This document shows positions 35,136 to 44,026 of a stretch of DNA of 64,000 nucleotides, piece by piece. The position numbers and the translations under genes were made by a program. Under the pieces are notes generated by a model that saw only the letters and a list, made by a program, of their open reading frames with translations, was not told the origin of the DNA and did not search any database. Source of the stretch: Bacteroidetes bacterium UBA6161 (lineage in GTDB: Bacteria > Bacteroidota > Bacteroidia > NS11-12g > UBA955). Where the stretch lies: contig DIUJ01000004.1 of NCBI GenBank assembly GCA_002422315.1, forward strand, positions 12,210 to 76,209, written 5' to 3'. The stretch's first letter is position 1; each line of letters opens with the position of its first letter.

Positions 35136-35827
35136 AATCACTGACTATTCTATTTATTACTTTATTAGAATCAGTATCTGCAATTGCAGATACTGATACT
35201 TTAATTAAACCAAAGTTTCATTTTCAAATTGGGCTTACAAACATGAACTTAATAGATGGTTATGGCTTTAATGCCAGCGACAATAACAAAATAGTCTCAT
35301 TGCTTTACCCAAAGTTTAACTACTCAATTAACTACAAGTTAAATAAAAAAAGTTCAATAGCGTTAAGTTATCAATTTTATACTCTCAATAATTATTATAA
35401 ACTTAGAGGGCAGAATGAAATATTAGGTTCTCAAAACGGTGATTTATTGCGTAAATCAAAAGGCATTATCGGGTTAAGTTACTTTCGTGATTTTAATTTT
35501 AGGATGAATAGAAAAATAAAATTATATATGAGCCCCTCCGTTTCTGCTGTGTATTCATTTGGCAATGACCATGTATTTCTTTATGAATATCCAGACCCTA
35601 ATAGATTTGATTTTGCCTCAGTTGGAGTAGAAAACAAAGGTTTTGGTTTTAGTCTTGGCAATGAAATTGGAGTTATTGCATATAAACATTTTTCATTGAG
35701 TGTATCATTAAATTACAACTATATATTTGAGAGAGGAAAATATGAGGAGTTTACACCTGATTATTACAAATATACTCCATCTCGAAATATCTTGTCTTTT
35801 CAACCTAAAATAGGATTTTTATTTTGA
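35132..35827 (+). CDS. Outer membrane beta-barrel-like protein
   Basis: 231 residues with a signal peptide (MKSLTILFITLLESVSAIA). Alternating hydrophobic strands rich in Tyr and Phe (FNYSINYKLNKKSSIALSYQFYTL, KLYMSPSVSAVYSF, FSLSVSLNYNYIF) and a C-terminal Phe (FQPKIGFLF) suggest an outer membrane barrel. No family is recognised. The ATG overlaps the peptidase stop codon by 4 nt, so it is translationally coupled and probably works with the peptidase. Confidence 0.72.
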   Translation: MKSLTILFITLLESVSAIADTDTLIKPKFHFQIGLTNMNLIDGYGFNASDNNKIVSLLYPKFNYSINYKLNKKSSIALSYQFYTLNNYYKLRGQNEILGSQNGDLLRKSKGIIGLSYFRDFNFRMNRKIKLYMSPSVSAVYSFGNDHVFLYEYPDPNRFDFASVGVENKGFGFSLGNEIGVIAYKHFSLSVSLNYNYIFERGKYEEFTPDYYKYTPSRNILSFQPKIGFLF

Positions 35828-36487
35828 AAAGTTAAACAAAATTAAAACCCAGTTTGTAACAGTAACTAATGCTACAATAAATCCAAAATACCCAAAAGCT
35901 TATTTTGCTCTTAACGAAGAGTAAAGAACTGATAAAATAATGCTATATGAGCATTTTTTTTAATTTCCTCAAAAGAATTTTCTAGTAATGAATTTGGGTT
36001 TAACCCAATTTATGCTCAATATATAACTTCGCAATAATCTAATTAGCAAATTTTTATAACTTATTTTTTTGTAAAGAAAATTAGTCCTATTTGATCATAG
36101 TTTAAAATGCTTCTTGAAATTTTGGTAAAACAATACAGTAACAGGAAGCTTGTTTTATTTTTAAATCCTCTATCATAAAAAATCTCAAATCAAACGATTT
36201 CCAATTTATAATTTAAAAGCAAGACAAAAGTTTCAGAGGCCACACATGGGTTTCATAGGGTGCTATATATGATATCCAATCCTTGTTATAACAAGACCTA
36301 ACTATTATTTGATTTGAATAAAACAAACCTATAAATATAATATAACAAAATCAAAATCCCGCAAATTTCTTGCCAAAAACATTAAATTTTGGTTCTAAAT
36401 TAGAACAAAATAGTTCTAATTTAGAACCAAAAAGTCGTACGATGACAACATCTACAAGATAAATTTGTAAGTCTAAAACCTAAATTT
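35828..36487. other. 660-nt gene-free interval before the second leader copy
   Basis: AT-rich with no ORF I trust. The last 270 nt (about 36219 on) repeat the sequence upstream of the M4 peptidase gene, at first imperfectly and then almost exactly from 36321. No clear terminator for the upstream operon was found. Confidence 0.6.
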
Positions 36488-36512
36488 ATGAAAACAATAA
36501 AGACAAAAAACA
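36321..36512 (+). repeat. Duplicated leader cassette, copy B
   Basis: Matches 32911-33102 at 191 of 192 positions, at a constant offset of 3410 bp. Identity stops within codon 9 of both genes, so two unrelated proteins share promoter, leader and first eight residues. Confidence 0.95.
36391..36467 (+). promoter_or_regulatory. Nested-palindrome operator and promoter, copy B
   Basis: Same palindromes as copy A at 36391-36406 and 36413-36428, and the same -7 box TAAATTTG at 36460-36467. It should drive the four-gene operon 36488-41169 under the same regulator. Confidence 0.65.
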
Positions 36513-37609
36513 AAAATCAACCCATGCAAATTGCAACAGGTTTGTATTTAATTTTACTTATTGTGACTTGGGGGCTATTAAGTTTCACCTCTAATGGCCA
36601 AGTCAATTCACAAAATCCAATGTTAGAAATTAATTTTACAAAAATAAAAACTGTAAAATTTGAAATGATGGATTCTCAACAAGTCTCCTGTTTAAACTTT
36701 GAAGAGCTAGCCCAATTCCATGGCTTTTTACAAATCACTAAAGAAAAAGAAATCATTGATCAGCAAGGCTATTTTTATACAGAAAGCGAAACAATTGTAG
36801 AAGAAAACGTACGAGACGAATGGATGGAAGGATTTAAAAAAATAGTAAATACCAAAGACTCTAGTTATATCGTGGCATTAGATGGCTCCGTAGCTTATAG
36901 TTCCTATCCCGAAGAGCCTCAAATCCCTTTTACCCCAGAAGAAGCAATGAGATATGAAGTATACGATTTTAATAGAGTTGGCTACCTAGAGGATTTTAAA
37001 AAATTACTCAATGACAGCCACATTGCCTTTACCGAAACATCTGGCATTCTAACCATTTACCAAGACTTCAATATCTTTTTGTATGACCACAATACCAAAA
37101 CCATAATTAATACAACCTTGGATTCTATGGGCTATAAGACAAGTGAAACCACGGATCAATTTATTTTTTTCAATAACAGCTATATCCCTTTTAAATCCAA
37201 TACTATAGAATGGAAAATTACCAAAAATAATTGCTGTATAAGAAAAACAACAGAATTGGAATATGTAAATTTCTCCAGGATAGAAGGAGGCGATATAATG
37301 CAAACCAGTAAGCAAAATACAACAAGCAAAGAACTACTTAGAAAAGAACAAAATACAATTCAAATCTCCTCTATCGATGCAAGCAATTCTGTACTTATAC
37401 AGATAAACGAGCAGTCAGGAAATGTAGAATACGAAGTATGTATATACGATATGTCAGGAAAAAAGATACAAAGCACCTCTATATACAAAACAGAAACTAT
37501 AGAACTTCCAAAATCGGTTAGACCCGGAGTATATTTAATACATATTTACAACAAAGAGACAAATACTTACTTAGAAGGCAGAGCAATCTTAGGATCAGGC
37601 ACTCTATAA
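36488..37609 (+). CDS. Exported protein with T9SS-type C-terminal domain, unknown function
   Basis: 373 residues. The first eight (MKTIKTKN) are encoded by the shared leader. A hydrophobic signal follows at about 15-38 (IATGLYLILLIVTWGLLSFTSNGQ). The body has no recognisable domain. The last 75 residues resemble a sorting domain (SVLIQINEQSGNVEYEVCIYDMSGKKIQSTSIY ... SVRPGVYLIHIYN) but end with EGRAILGSGTL rather than a basic tail. First gene of an operon with the lipase-like hydrolase, propeller lipoprotein and barrel protein. Confidence 0.75.
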   Translation: MKTIKTKNKNQPMQIATGLYLILLIVTWGLLSFTSNGQVNSQNPMLEINFTKIKTVKFEMMDSQQVSCLNFEELAQFHGFLQITKEKEIIDQQGYFYTESETIVEENVRDEWMEGFKKIVNTKDSSYIVALDGSVAYSSYPEEPQIPFTPEEAMRYEVYDFNRVGYLEDFKKLLNDSHIAFTETSGILTIYQDFNIFLYDHNTKTIINTTLDSMGYKTSETTDQFIFFNNSYIPFKSNTIEWKITKNNCCIRKTTELEYVNFSRIEGGDIMQTSKQNTTSKELLRKEQNTIQISSIDASNSVLIQINEQSGNVEYEVCIYDMSGKKIQSTSIYKTETIELPKSVRPGVYLIHIYNKETNTYLEGRAILGSGTL

Positions 37610-37639
37610 TTAAAAATCAAACCAATAAAAGAAAAGATT

Positions 37640-39247
37640 ATGAAAAACAATTTAATTAAACTATGTTTGTTTGTGTTTTTATACATAAACATATCACTAG
37701 AAGTACTTTTGGCACAACCTCCTGTTTTAGGATGCGAACCTGGGCCATACACTTGGCAAATTAAAGCTCCACAAATTACCAATAAATCCATCCCAATATA
37801 CAGCAATACCTCTGATATAAATTATTTTAATAAATGTAATGTAAATGAGCAATGGGCAAAAAACATCTCATTTTTACATGGGCTAGCTGGGGCCTCTTCT
37901 TCTTGGGAAAAACCAAGAATGTGGACGGTTAACAATTACACTCCTCATGCCGCTATATCTCCTCAATACAAAGGGCACGAACAACATTTTTATATTGCTG
38001 CAGAAAAATTTAAAAGCGACATGAATGGACTTTTAGAATCTGGGGCAAACGAGTTTGCTCCAGACAGATGCAAAAAAGAAGACTATGTGATTGCACATAG
38101 CCAAGGAGGCATAGTAGCTAGGTACCTCGATTACCAATGGTCGCTTTGTGAAAATGGCTTTGGCTGCAAACCTTCCTTGGGTAATAGAAATTTTTACGGG
38201 GTTGTAACCTTTGCCACACCCAATGCAGGTGCACATATAGGCCTTTCCAAACACGAGCATTATGACATGGTAAATAAAATTGTAAATACTATTGTCTTAA
38301 AGCCTTTAAATGAAGGTGTTTATAATATTATTGAAAAATGGTATGTAAGCAAGGACTTATCAGATAAGATTAACTTAGCCAGAGCAAATCTAGATACTTT
38401 CCTAAAGAAGAATATGGCCCCTGCATTACTAGCAGGACTTCATAGTCCTACCCTCGATTCTATGGTTCCAAATACTCCTATTATAAACAATTTAACTACA
38501 TACCCAAGTAGATTGCGACGGGCGGCCTTTTATGGAGTAGAAGAGGCCCCTGAAGTATGGCGTATTATGGACATGGTAATGAATGATGAACCTTCAGATG
38601 TACCATTATTTACCGCAAATACAGACGAAAAATTCAAGGAAACAGTAGAGAGGATTAGGCTAGAAAATATTGACTCTATAAAATGTAATGAAGATGAAAT
38701 AAGAAAAAAGAAAAATACACTACCTGGCTCCATTGCAAACTATTTAATATATAACAAGAGTATTAAGAAGCTTGAACTAGAGAACAAAAGTAGACAGGAG
38801 ACAGTAGATTTTTTAAACAATGCCAATGCCCAATGGCGTTATTTAATTGGTTCCTACCATCGGGACTCTTTTGATGTAATAACTGTTACCAAATACATAG
38901 TCTCATACCATCACCTAGGATTTCCAGGAAATATTATAAAGCATGAGTTTTCTAATGAAATCGATGCTTATAATTTTTCACAAGAGTTAAGTAACAGCAA
39001 CCAATATTGGAATGTAACCACAAACACCACTTCCCATACCAGCACCACTCGATCCTTCTTCCCATCCGACGGCGTAGTCCTTGTCAAAAGCCAAAAAGCT
39101 TTCCCCGGGGTTAAAGAAAGCGATACCGATATTATGGAGGGGAACAACCATTTTCAAGTGAGAAATAGTAGCGAGACAAGAAGGGTATTGTTGAGGCTGT
39201 ATGAAGAGGAAAGATACGATCAATTTTTCAGATTAACAAGAGATTAA
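37640..39247 (+). CDS. Secreted lipase-like alpha/beta hydrolase
   Basis: A 535-residue exported hydrolase with a signal peptide ending near LLAQ (residue 28). The oxyanion-hole motif FLHGLAGASSSW is at about 75. The nucleophile elbow is IAHSQGG (the Ser lies in H-S-Q-G-G, about residue 155), followed by GVVTFATPNAGAHIG, typical of triacylglycerol lipases and PGAP1-like hydrolases. Candidate Asp and His are in FFPSDGVV (about 475) and NNHFQ (about 508). A Lys/Glu-rich helical insertion lies at about 325-400. No T9SS domain is apparent. It sits 30 nt after the preceding gene, and its TAA overlaps the ATG of the next gene. Confidence 0.82.
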   Translation: MKNNLIKLCLFVFLYINISLEVLLAQPPVLGCEPGPYTWQIKAPQITNKSIPIYSNTSDINYFNKCNVNEQWAKNISFLHGLAGASSSWEKPRMWTVNNYTPHAAISPQYKGHEQHFYIAAEKFKSDMNGLLESGANEFAPDRCKKEDYVIAHSQGGIVARYLDYQWSLCENGFGCKPSLGNRNFYGVVTFATPNAGAHIGLSKHEHYDMVNKIVNTIVLKPLNEGVYNIIEKWYVSKDLSDKINLARANLDTFLKKNMAPALLAGLHSPTLDSMVPNTPIINNLTTYPSRLRRAAFYGVEEAPEVWRIMDMVMNDEPSDVPLFTANTDEKFKETVERIRLENIDSIKCNEDEIRKKKNTLPGSIANYLIYNKSIKKLELENKSRQETVDFLNNANAQWRYLIGSYHRDSFDVITVTKYIVSYHHLGFPGNIIKHEFSNEIDAYNFSQELSNSNQYWNVTTNTTSHTSTTRSFFPSDGVVLVKSQKAFPGVKESDTDIMEGNNHFQVRNSSETRRVLLRLYEEERYDQFFRLTRD

Positions 39248-40455
39248 TGAACAATAGAATGATTAATATATTGCTGGCTAGCATCTTACCTTTTTTTGCA
39301 CAATGCAAAAAAGAGCCCTCAATTCCACCGCTTAATGTTGAATCAAGCCCTGTTGTTTGGATGTTTCATACTGAAACAAATGCGGGTTTGGCAATGAATA
39401 ACTTTTTATATAAAAACATGATTATTCAAGGGATAGAACCCTCTCCTGATAATAATAATTCCACTAAAATTTGGGCACTAACTCTAGATTCAGGGAAAGT
39501 TCTTTGGCACACAGAAATACCTGTAAGAATTCCTATTGTATATGAAAAGGCTATTTCAAAAGATAAATACCTCTTTGTTGCTGGAGGAAACAATTTATAT
39601 ACAATTAATATGGATAATGGTGAAATAGTATGGAGTTATACCGATCCTATTGCTCAAAGCTCGGTAGGGGTTAGTGTTATTGAAAACAATGTTTATTTTA
39701 GTATATCTGGCAATCGCATCATTCAGTTCGATATTCAAACAGGCACACCTAAAACAATCCTTACTTTGTATAAAGATGATTTAGACAATTTTAGTCCTAG
39801 CCTTTCTACACCTTCTTATTGGAAACATCCATCGGGTGACGACATATTAATTATGGGAAATAGGGGTTATAACAGAACGGCTACAAATAATTTTGACCGC
39901 TACGACATGCTTGCCTATAACTTAAGCGCAGATACCATGTTGTGGTACAAAAAAGGGATTCCCGGTATTCGAGGCAGTATATCAGCCCCATTAGTGCATT
40001 CAAATCTAGCTGTTTTTTATGTAGAACGCAATGTAGAGTGCCTAGACCCCCTTAATGGAGAGAGCATTTGGACCCATACAAGACATCCTGATGATAACTT
40101 TAGTGCCTACAAAACTGCAAACATAACACTTTGGAAAAATATTCTCATTGCGAATCCTGATTCTTACCATTTGTATGGAATTGATATATTTTCTGGAAAT
40201 GAAATTTGGGTAAATCCTAAAAGTGGTACAATGCCTAATACTACACGAATAGGAATGGATAAAATATGGTATAGCAGCGGTGGGATAAACTGCTACGATG
40301 CACAAACGGGTAAAACATTAATAGACGGATGGAGATACAAAGACAAAGGCTCTTGGCTAAATCCCATAGCCATAGATGAAAAAACAGGCTACATTTACAC
40401 CGCCGCCGAAGGAACAATCTTTTGCTTTGATTCTAAACTTTTAATGAAAAAATAA
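39247..40455 (+). CDS. PQQ-like beta-propeller lipoprotein
   Basis: A 402-residue lipoprotein (MNNRMINILLASILPFFAQCKK, Cys at 20). Propeller blades with the W-T/H repeat are visible: KIWALTLDSGKVLWHTEIP, LYTINMDNGEIVWSYTDP, RNVECLDPLNGESIWTHTR, YHLYGIDIFSGNEIWVNP and INCYDAQTGKTLIDGW. This is the PQQ_2/BamB-like fold, usually a protein-interaction or assembly scaffold in the envelope rather than an enzyme. It overlaps the lipase stop by 1 nt and is followed directly by a barrel protein gene, suggesting the three act together at the outer membrane. Confidence 0.82.
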   Translation: MNNRMINILLASILPFFAQCKKEPSIPPLNVESSPVVWMFHTETNAGLAMNNFLYKNMIIQGIEPSPDNNNSTKIWALTLDSGKVLWHTEIPVRIPIVYEKAISKDKYLFVAGGNNLYTINMDNGEIVWSYTDPIAQSSVGVSVIENNVYFSISGNRIIQFDIQTGTPKTILTLYKDDLDNFSPSLSTPSYWKHPSGDDILIMGNRGYNRTATNNFDRYDMLAYNLSADTMLWYKKGIPGIRGSISAPLVHSNLAVFYVERNVECLDPLNGESIWTHTRHPDDNFSAYKTANITLWKNILIANPDSYHLYGIDIFSGNEIWVNPKSGTMPNTTRIGMDKIWYSSGGINCYDAQTGKTLIDGWRYKDKGSWLNPIAIDEKTGYIYTAAEGTIFCFDSKLLMKK

Positions 40456-41169
40456 ATGAAAAAAACCTTTTTATTCTTGTTTTCAGTGCTCATAACAACA
40501 AATGTAATAGCTCAAAACAAATACATTAAAAAAACACCAGAAATAGAAAGAGCTTACCCATGGTATGGCTTTACTTTAAAAGCAGGTGCAGGTATGTTGC
40601 CATTTGGTTCAGGATCAATAAACCAAAGATCAAACCAATCTGCCTCTTTGAATGATCCGTACACAAACCATTCACTTTCGCCATACCTTGGTATCTCTTA
40701 TAAGATTGAAAAGCTGCCTATTGGTTTTTTTATAGATGGCTGCTTTAACCAAAATTTTAATGGAACCGACTGGATACCTTTTGAGTGGAGATCTGCAACA
40801 CATCCTGATTTTTTTGACGGAAAAACTTATTTACTTAACTTTTTTGATACTAGATCTAACGCCATGAATCTTGGAGTTATGTACGGGAAAGAAATATTCA
40901 ATGGTTTTGAATTGTATGCAAAATTAGGAATAGGAAATTCTTGGCACAACTATACTGTTCATTATTACGAATTTGGCTATTCAAACAGAATGAAAAGAAA
41001 TACATTCCAAAAACAGACTCAAAACTATCAAGCTTGCATAGACTTTACATATTTCCCTGTAGAGTTTTATGGATTTTCTGGGAGCTTTGGCATTTCGAAT
41101 AATTTCCCAATTGCAACGCTTTCTTCTGCATTAAAATTAGGATATAAAGCTAAAGCAAAAAATATGTAA
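40456..41169 (+). CDS. Probable outer membrane beta-barrel protein
   Basis: 237 residues with a signal peptide (MKKTFLFLFSVLITTNVIAQ). Strand-like segments (WYGFTLKAGAGMLPFGSG, SPYLGISYKIEKLPIGFFIDGCF, FELYAKLGIGNSWHNYTVHYYEFGY, FPVEFYGFSGSFGISNN) suggest a small barrel, but the C terminus lacks the usual aromatic residue. It starts directly after the propeller gene. It is not obviously similar to the barrel protein of the first operon, although it holds the same last position. Confidence 0.7.
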   Translation: MKKTFLFLFSVLITTNVIAQNKYIKKTPEIERAYPWYGFTLKAGAGMLPFGSGSINQRSNQSASLNDPYTNHSLSPYLGISYKIEKLPIGFFIDGCFNQNFNGTDWIPFEWRSATHPDFFDGKTYLLNFFDTRSNAMNLGVMYGKEIFNGFELYAKLGIGNSWHNYTVHYYEFGYSNRMKRNTFQKQTQNYQACIDFTYFPVEFYGFSGSFGISNNFPIATLSSALKLGYKAKAKNM

Positions 41170-41230
41170 ACCATTTAAATACAAAAACTTAAAAGTTTCA
41201 TTTGACAAATTAAAACTAAATACAAATAAC

Positions 41231-41265
41231 AGCAATCCTAGCTACAAATATTGGGTAGGATTGCT
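41231..41265 (+). terminator. Hairpin terminator of the lipase operon
   Basis: AGCAATCCTA (41231-41240) and TAGGATTGCT (41256-41265) form a perfect 10-bp stem with a 15-nt loop, 62 nt after the last gene. The U run is short. Confidence 0.55.
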
Positions 41266-41332
41266 TTAACTAAATTATTCAACAGGATATGCTTTACTTC
41301 ATCCTTGTTATCCAGAGTGTATTCTAAACTAA

Positions 41333-41644
41333 TTATTTTACAGCATTATACCCCTCAATAATAGATTCGAGCTGCTTAATTCTAAGTTCTAACTCAATTA
41401 TCTTCTTGTCTTTTTCGTCTTTAAAATCCGGGAAAGAATTAATTTTTGAATAAAAGTCCATAAGCCACTCCCTATCTTTATCTAAAACTTTTAAATAAGA
41501 ATCGATTCTTGATTCTGTGAGTTTCACTTCATTATTCTCCAATTTAGAGATAATTCGCTGACTACACGACATTTTAACTGCCAAATATTCTTGGCTATAG
41601 CCAAGAGTTCGCCTCGCTTTTGATAATAGTTCCCCCGAAAACAT
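41333..41644 (-). CDS. XRE-family helix-turn-helix regulator
   Basis: A 103-residue DNA-binding protein. The N-terminal 60 residues are an HTH_3 domain (LLSKARRTLGYSQEYLAVKMSCSQRIISKLENNEVKLTESRIDSYLKVL). The C-terminal part (about 75-100) is a short coiled coil (DKKIIELELRIKQLESIIEGY) likely used for dimerisation. It has its own promoter with an overlapping palindrome, consistent with autorepression. It lies convergent to the lipase operon and could control it, but nothing in the sequence proves this. Confidence 0.88.
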   Translation of the reverse strand: MFSGELLSKARRTLGYSQEYLAVKMSCSQRIISKLENNEVKLTESRIDSYLKVLDKDREWLMDFYSKINSFPDFKDEKDKKIIELELRIKQLESIIEGYNAVK

Positions 41645-41656
41645 TAATTAACCTAA

Positions 41657-41699
41657 TTTGTGAAACACAAAACTAACAAAATATCACCCACTTTACAAA
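41657..41699 (-). promoter_or_regulatory. Promoter and candidate operator of the XRE gene
   Basis: Minus strand: TTTG (41699-41696), 20 nt, perfect -7 box TAGTTTTG (41675-41668). A palindrome TTTGTG-AAA-CACAAA (41657-41671) overlaps the end of the -7 box and the expected start site, a good place for an autorepressor. Confidence 0.6.
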
Positions 41700-41910
41700 T
41701 ATTAAAAAATTATTTATTAATAAAATAAACTTATAAGACCCAATAACTACAAATCCAACAATATACATTTTTATTTAGCTTAAAAACCAACCATCAAATT
41801 CCAAAATTATTTCCTAATAACCCAGTTGAGTTTGAAATTTAGTATTAAAGAACTGAATCAGGTGTAGTGTAAAAAAATATTTGTGTGGTTTTCGGGGATT
41901 TAGAATTCCT

Positions 41911-41941
41911 TAAAAAAAATAAAACCCTTTGCTTTGCAAGG
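41911..41941 (-). terminator. Weak terminator of the RIC gene
   Basis: CCTTTGC (41926-41932) and GCAAGG (41936-41941) pair on the minus strand with a one-base bulge. A U-rich stretch at 41924-41911 follows. It lies 7 nt after the gene end. Confidence 0.5.
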
Positions 41942-41948
41942 CTATAAA

Positions 41949-42701
41949 TCAGTTTCTAACAGAAAGCTGCTGGACTTTTTTCTTTAAATATTTTTCATAT
42001 TCTAATGCCTTAGGCAAAAGTATTTGCTCCTCTATAAAACTATGCATGGCCAAATCTTCTTCAAAGTCTTTTAACTCCAACATACAAACCATATATAAAA
42101 TATTGTTACTTTTAAGGACCTTAAAATCATCGGTAATTCTTCTAAGCTCTTGCAGTTCATCGTCTTCCTCGGCATGTTTCTTAGCTATTTCCGAAATATT
42201 AAAATGCGAAGCATATGGGAGCATAAGGTCTATTTTGTTTGCATTTTTGTTTCCTATCTGATTTTCCATAGCGGCTATGTAAGGGAAAATATTTTGTTCT
42301 TCATAGGCTATGTGCTTGCTAAAATGTTTCACAAAATTTTTAAATTCTTCTGAAATATTAGAAATGTATGCATTGTTTTGCAGCTCCTGACTTTGAAGAA
42401 GTTCTAACAAGGTGCTGATTTCCGGCAATCTTTGAGCCACATACAAGTGGTGAGTAGACTCTAAATATTCGCAGATTTGCTGTAAACTAAATTTTTCAAA
42501 GTCTAGAGAAGGGGAAGGCAATACATGAAGAAGCTTTTGAATAGACTCTTTTACAAATTCCACCTGAATCCTGCACTCCTCGCAGGCTTGTGCAAGAGTA
42601 GCATTTTCCAATTTGTAAAAAGGAATCCCCAAACGTAGCAATACCATTGCCACTTTGTGGTTGGTATGAATAAGCTGAGTAAGGGTATTGTTCTGAAACA
42701 T
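41949..42701 (-). CDS. Hemerythrin-domain protein, RIC (ScdA/YtfE)-like
   Basis: A 250-residue cytosolic protein from ATG 42701. The N-terminal segment resembles the ScdA_N part of di-iron repair proteins (VAMVLLRLGIPFYKLENATLAQACEECRI, with two Cys). The C-terminal part is hemerythrin-like, with di-iron ligand candidates in YLESTHHLY, FSKHIAYEEQNIFPY, IAKKHAEEDDEL and DLAMHSFIEEQILLP. RIC proteins repair Fe-S clusters after nitric oxide or oxidative damage. It is divergent from the second RND pump operon. The start is set by a -7 box ending 6 nt upstream. Confidence 0.82.
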   Translation of the reverse strand: MFQNNTLTQLIHTNHKVAMVLLRLGIPFYKLENATLAQACEECRIQVEFVKESIQKLLHVLPSPSLDFEKFSLQQICEYLESTHHLYVAQRLPEISTLLELLQSQELQNNAYISNISEEFKNFVKHFSKHIAYEEQNIFPYIAAMENQIGNKNANKIDLMLPYASHFNISEIAKKHAEEDDELQELRRITDDFKVLKSNNILYMVCMLELKDFEEDLAMHSFIEEQILLPKALEYEKYLKKKVQQLSVRN

Positions 42702-42707
42702 TGCAAG

Positions 42708-42740
42708 CAAATGTACTAACAAAATGGCATGTAAGCCAAA
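42708..42740 (-). promoter_or_regulatory. Promoter of the RIC gene
   Basis: Minus strand: TTTG (42740-42737), 21-nt spacer, perfect -7 box TACATTTG (42715-42708), ending 6 nt before the ATG at 42701. It predicts a nearly leaderless mRNA and excludes the TTG at 42722. Confidence 0.6.
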
Positions 42741-42843
42741 AAAACATCTCCACTTATTTAGAATTATTCTTCAAAAAACGGCAAAACAATCAAATTTCTA
42801 TACCAAAGATTAAAATAAGATTAAAAAATGAATTTACAAAGAC

Positions 42844-42851
42844 TAACTTTG
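42844..42851 (+). promoter_or_regulatory. Candidate -7 box of the second RND operon
   Basis: TAACTTTG matches TAnnTTTG and ends 15 nt before ATG 42867. It lies inside the 13-codon upstream extension of the frame, so the shorter start is preferred. No TTTG stands at -33, which suggests activator control. Confidence 0.45.
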
Positions 42852-42866
42852 CCGGCGAATAATACA

Positions 42867-44006
42867 ATGAAACATCTTAATTTGTTTTTTACAACTTTGT
42901 TGCTTGCAGCAACATTTGTGTCCTGTAGCAAATTTGCTAGCAAAGAAAATACCAACAACTCTTCCGATGAAAGTATAGCGGTATATCAAATCACCCCGCA
43001 AAGCATTGATTTAAGCGAATTCTATGTAGCCGATATACAAGCACAGCAAAACGTAGAAGTACGTACAAGGGTTAAAGGTTACCTAGACAAAATATTTGTA
43101 GACGAGGGAAAATTTGTTAAAAAAGGTCAATTGCTTTTTGGAATAAGCGACGACTTGTATCAAACCCAACTAAAAAAAGCAAAAGCCAATACCCAATATA
43201 CTATAGCCGAAGCTAAAAGCGCGGAGTTAACAATGAAAAATATAAAATTGTTGGTAGAAAAAGGGGTTGTGAATAAAACAGAATTGGACATGGCGAAAGC
43301 CAAGTATGAGTCGCTTATAGCAAAAGTAGAAGAGGCTAAAGCCGACGAACAAACTGCTGCGATTAATCTATCCCACGCTCTAATCCGAGCTCCATTTGAT
43401 GGCTTCTTGGACAGAATCCCATTCAAAACAGGTAGCGTGCTAAACGAAGGTGAATTACTTACGAGTATTTCAGATGTTAACAACATGAATGTTTACTTTA
43501 AAGTTTCCGAAAAAGAATACTTAGACCTTATGAAATTATCTCCGAAAGAAGGGTTCTCTGCCAATGGCTATCAAGTAAACCTAGTACTAGCAGATGGTAG
43601 TGTTTTTCCAAATGAAGGGAAAATCGAAACCATAGAAGGTGATTTCGAAACAGGAACAGGTTCTATTGGAATTAGAGCAAAATTCCAGAATGTGAACCGT
43701 TTACTTAAACACAACCTAAGCGGAAAAATAAAATTAACGAGAAAACGAGAAAACGCAATAATTGTTCCTCAAAAGGCTACATTTGAGATACAAGATAAAA
43801 CCTTCGTTTATATTTTAGACAAAGGAAACAAAGTAACGAGCAAAGCCATTAAACCAATTAAAAGAATAAATGAATACTACTTGGTAGAGGACGCAGATCT
43901 TGCTGGCAAAATTATTGTTTATGAAGGGATTCAAACCATTAAATCTGGAGACAAGATCAACCCCAAACAAATAAGCGACAAGTCTTTAAAAGCAGAATTA
44001 AATTAA
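42867..44006 (+). CDS. RND efflux periplasmic adaptor lipoprotein
   Basis: A 379-residue membrane-fusion protein from ATG 42867. The lipoprotein signal is MKHLNLFFTTLLLAATFVSC. The lipoyl halves are VRTRVKGYLDKIFVDEGKFVKKGQLLFGIS and ALIRAPFDGFLDRIPFKTGSVLNEGELLTSIS, separated by a helical hairpin (AKANTQYTIAEAKSAELTMKNIKLLVEKGVVNKTELDMAKAKYES). The beta-barrel and membrane-proximal domains end in IKSGDKINPKQ. It starts a three-gene operon with the HAE1 permease (20-nt gap) and an outer membrane factor. Confidence 0.92.
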   Translation: MKHLNLFFTTLLLAATFVSCSKFASKENTNNSSDESIAVYQITPQSIDLSEFYVADIQAQQNVEVRTRVKGYLDKIFVDEGKFVKKGQLLFGISDDLYQTQLKKAKANTQYTIAEAKSAELTMKNIKLLVEKGVVNKTELDMAKAKYESLIAKVEEAKADEQTAAINLSHALIRAPFDGFLDRIPFKTGSVLNEGELLTSISDVNNMNVYFKVSEKEYLDLMKLSPKEGFSANGYQVNLVLADGSVFPNEGKIETIEGDFETGTGSIGIRAKFQNVNRLLKHNLSGKIKLTRKRENAIIVPQKATFEIQDKTFVYILDKGNKVTSKAIKPIKRINEYYLVEDADLAGKIIVYEGIQTIKSGDKINPKQISDKSLKAELN

Positions 44007-44026
44007 TCGGCTAACAACTCTACACA

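Larger units (their letters stand above)
41645..41948. other. 304-nt gene-free interval
   Basis: Between the XRE and RIC genes. It contains the XRE promoter and palindrome at the left and a weak terminator for the RIC gene at the right. The rest is AT-rich and featureless to my reading. Confidence 0.6.

Noticed and set aside
36175..36320. Possible insertion sequence remnant before leader copy B
   Set aside because: The similarity to 32780-32910 suggested a mobile element, but there are no terminal inverted repeats, target duplications or transposase; better explained by duplication of a promoter region.
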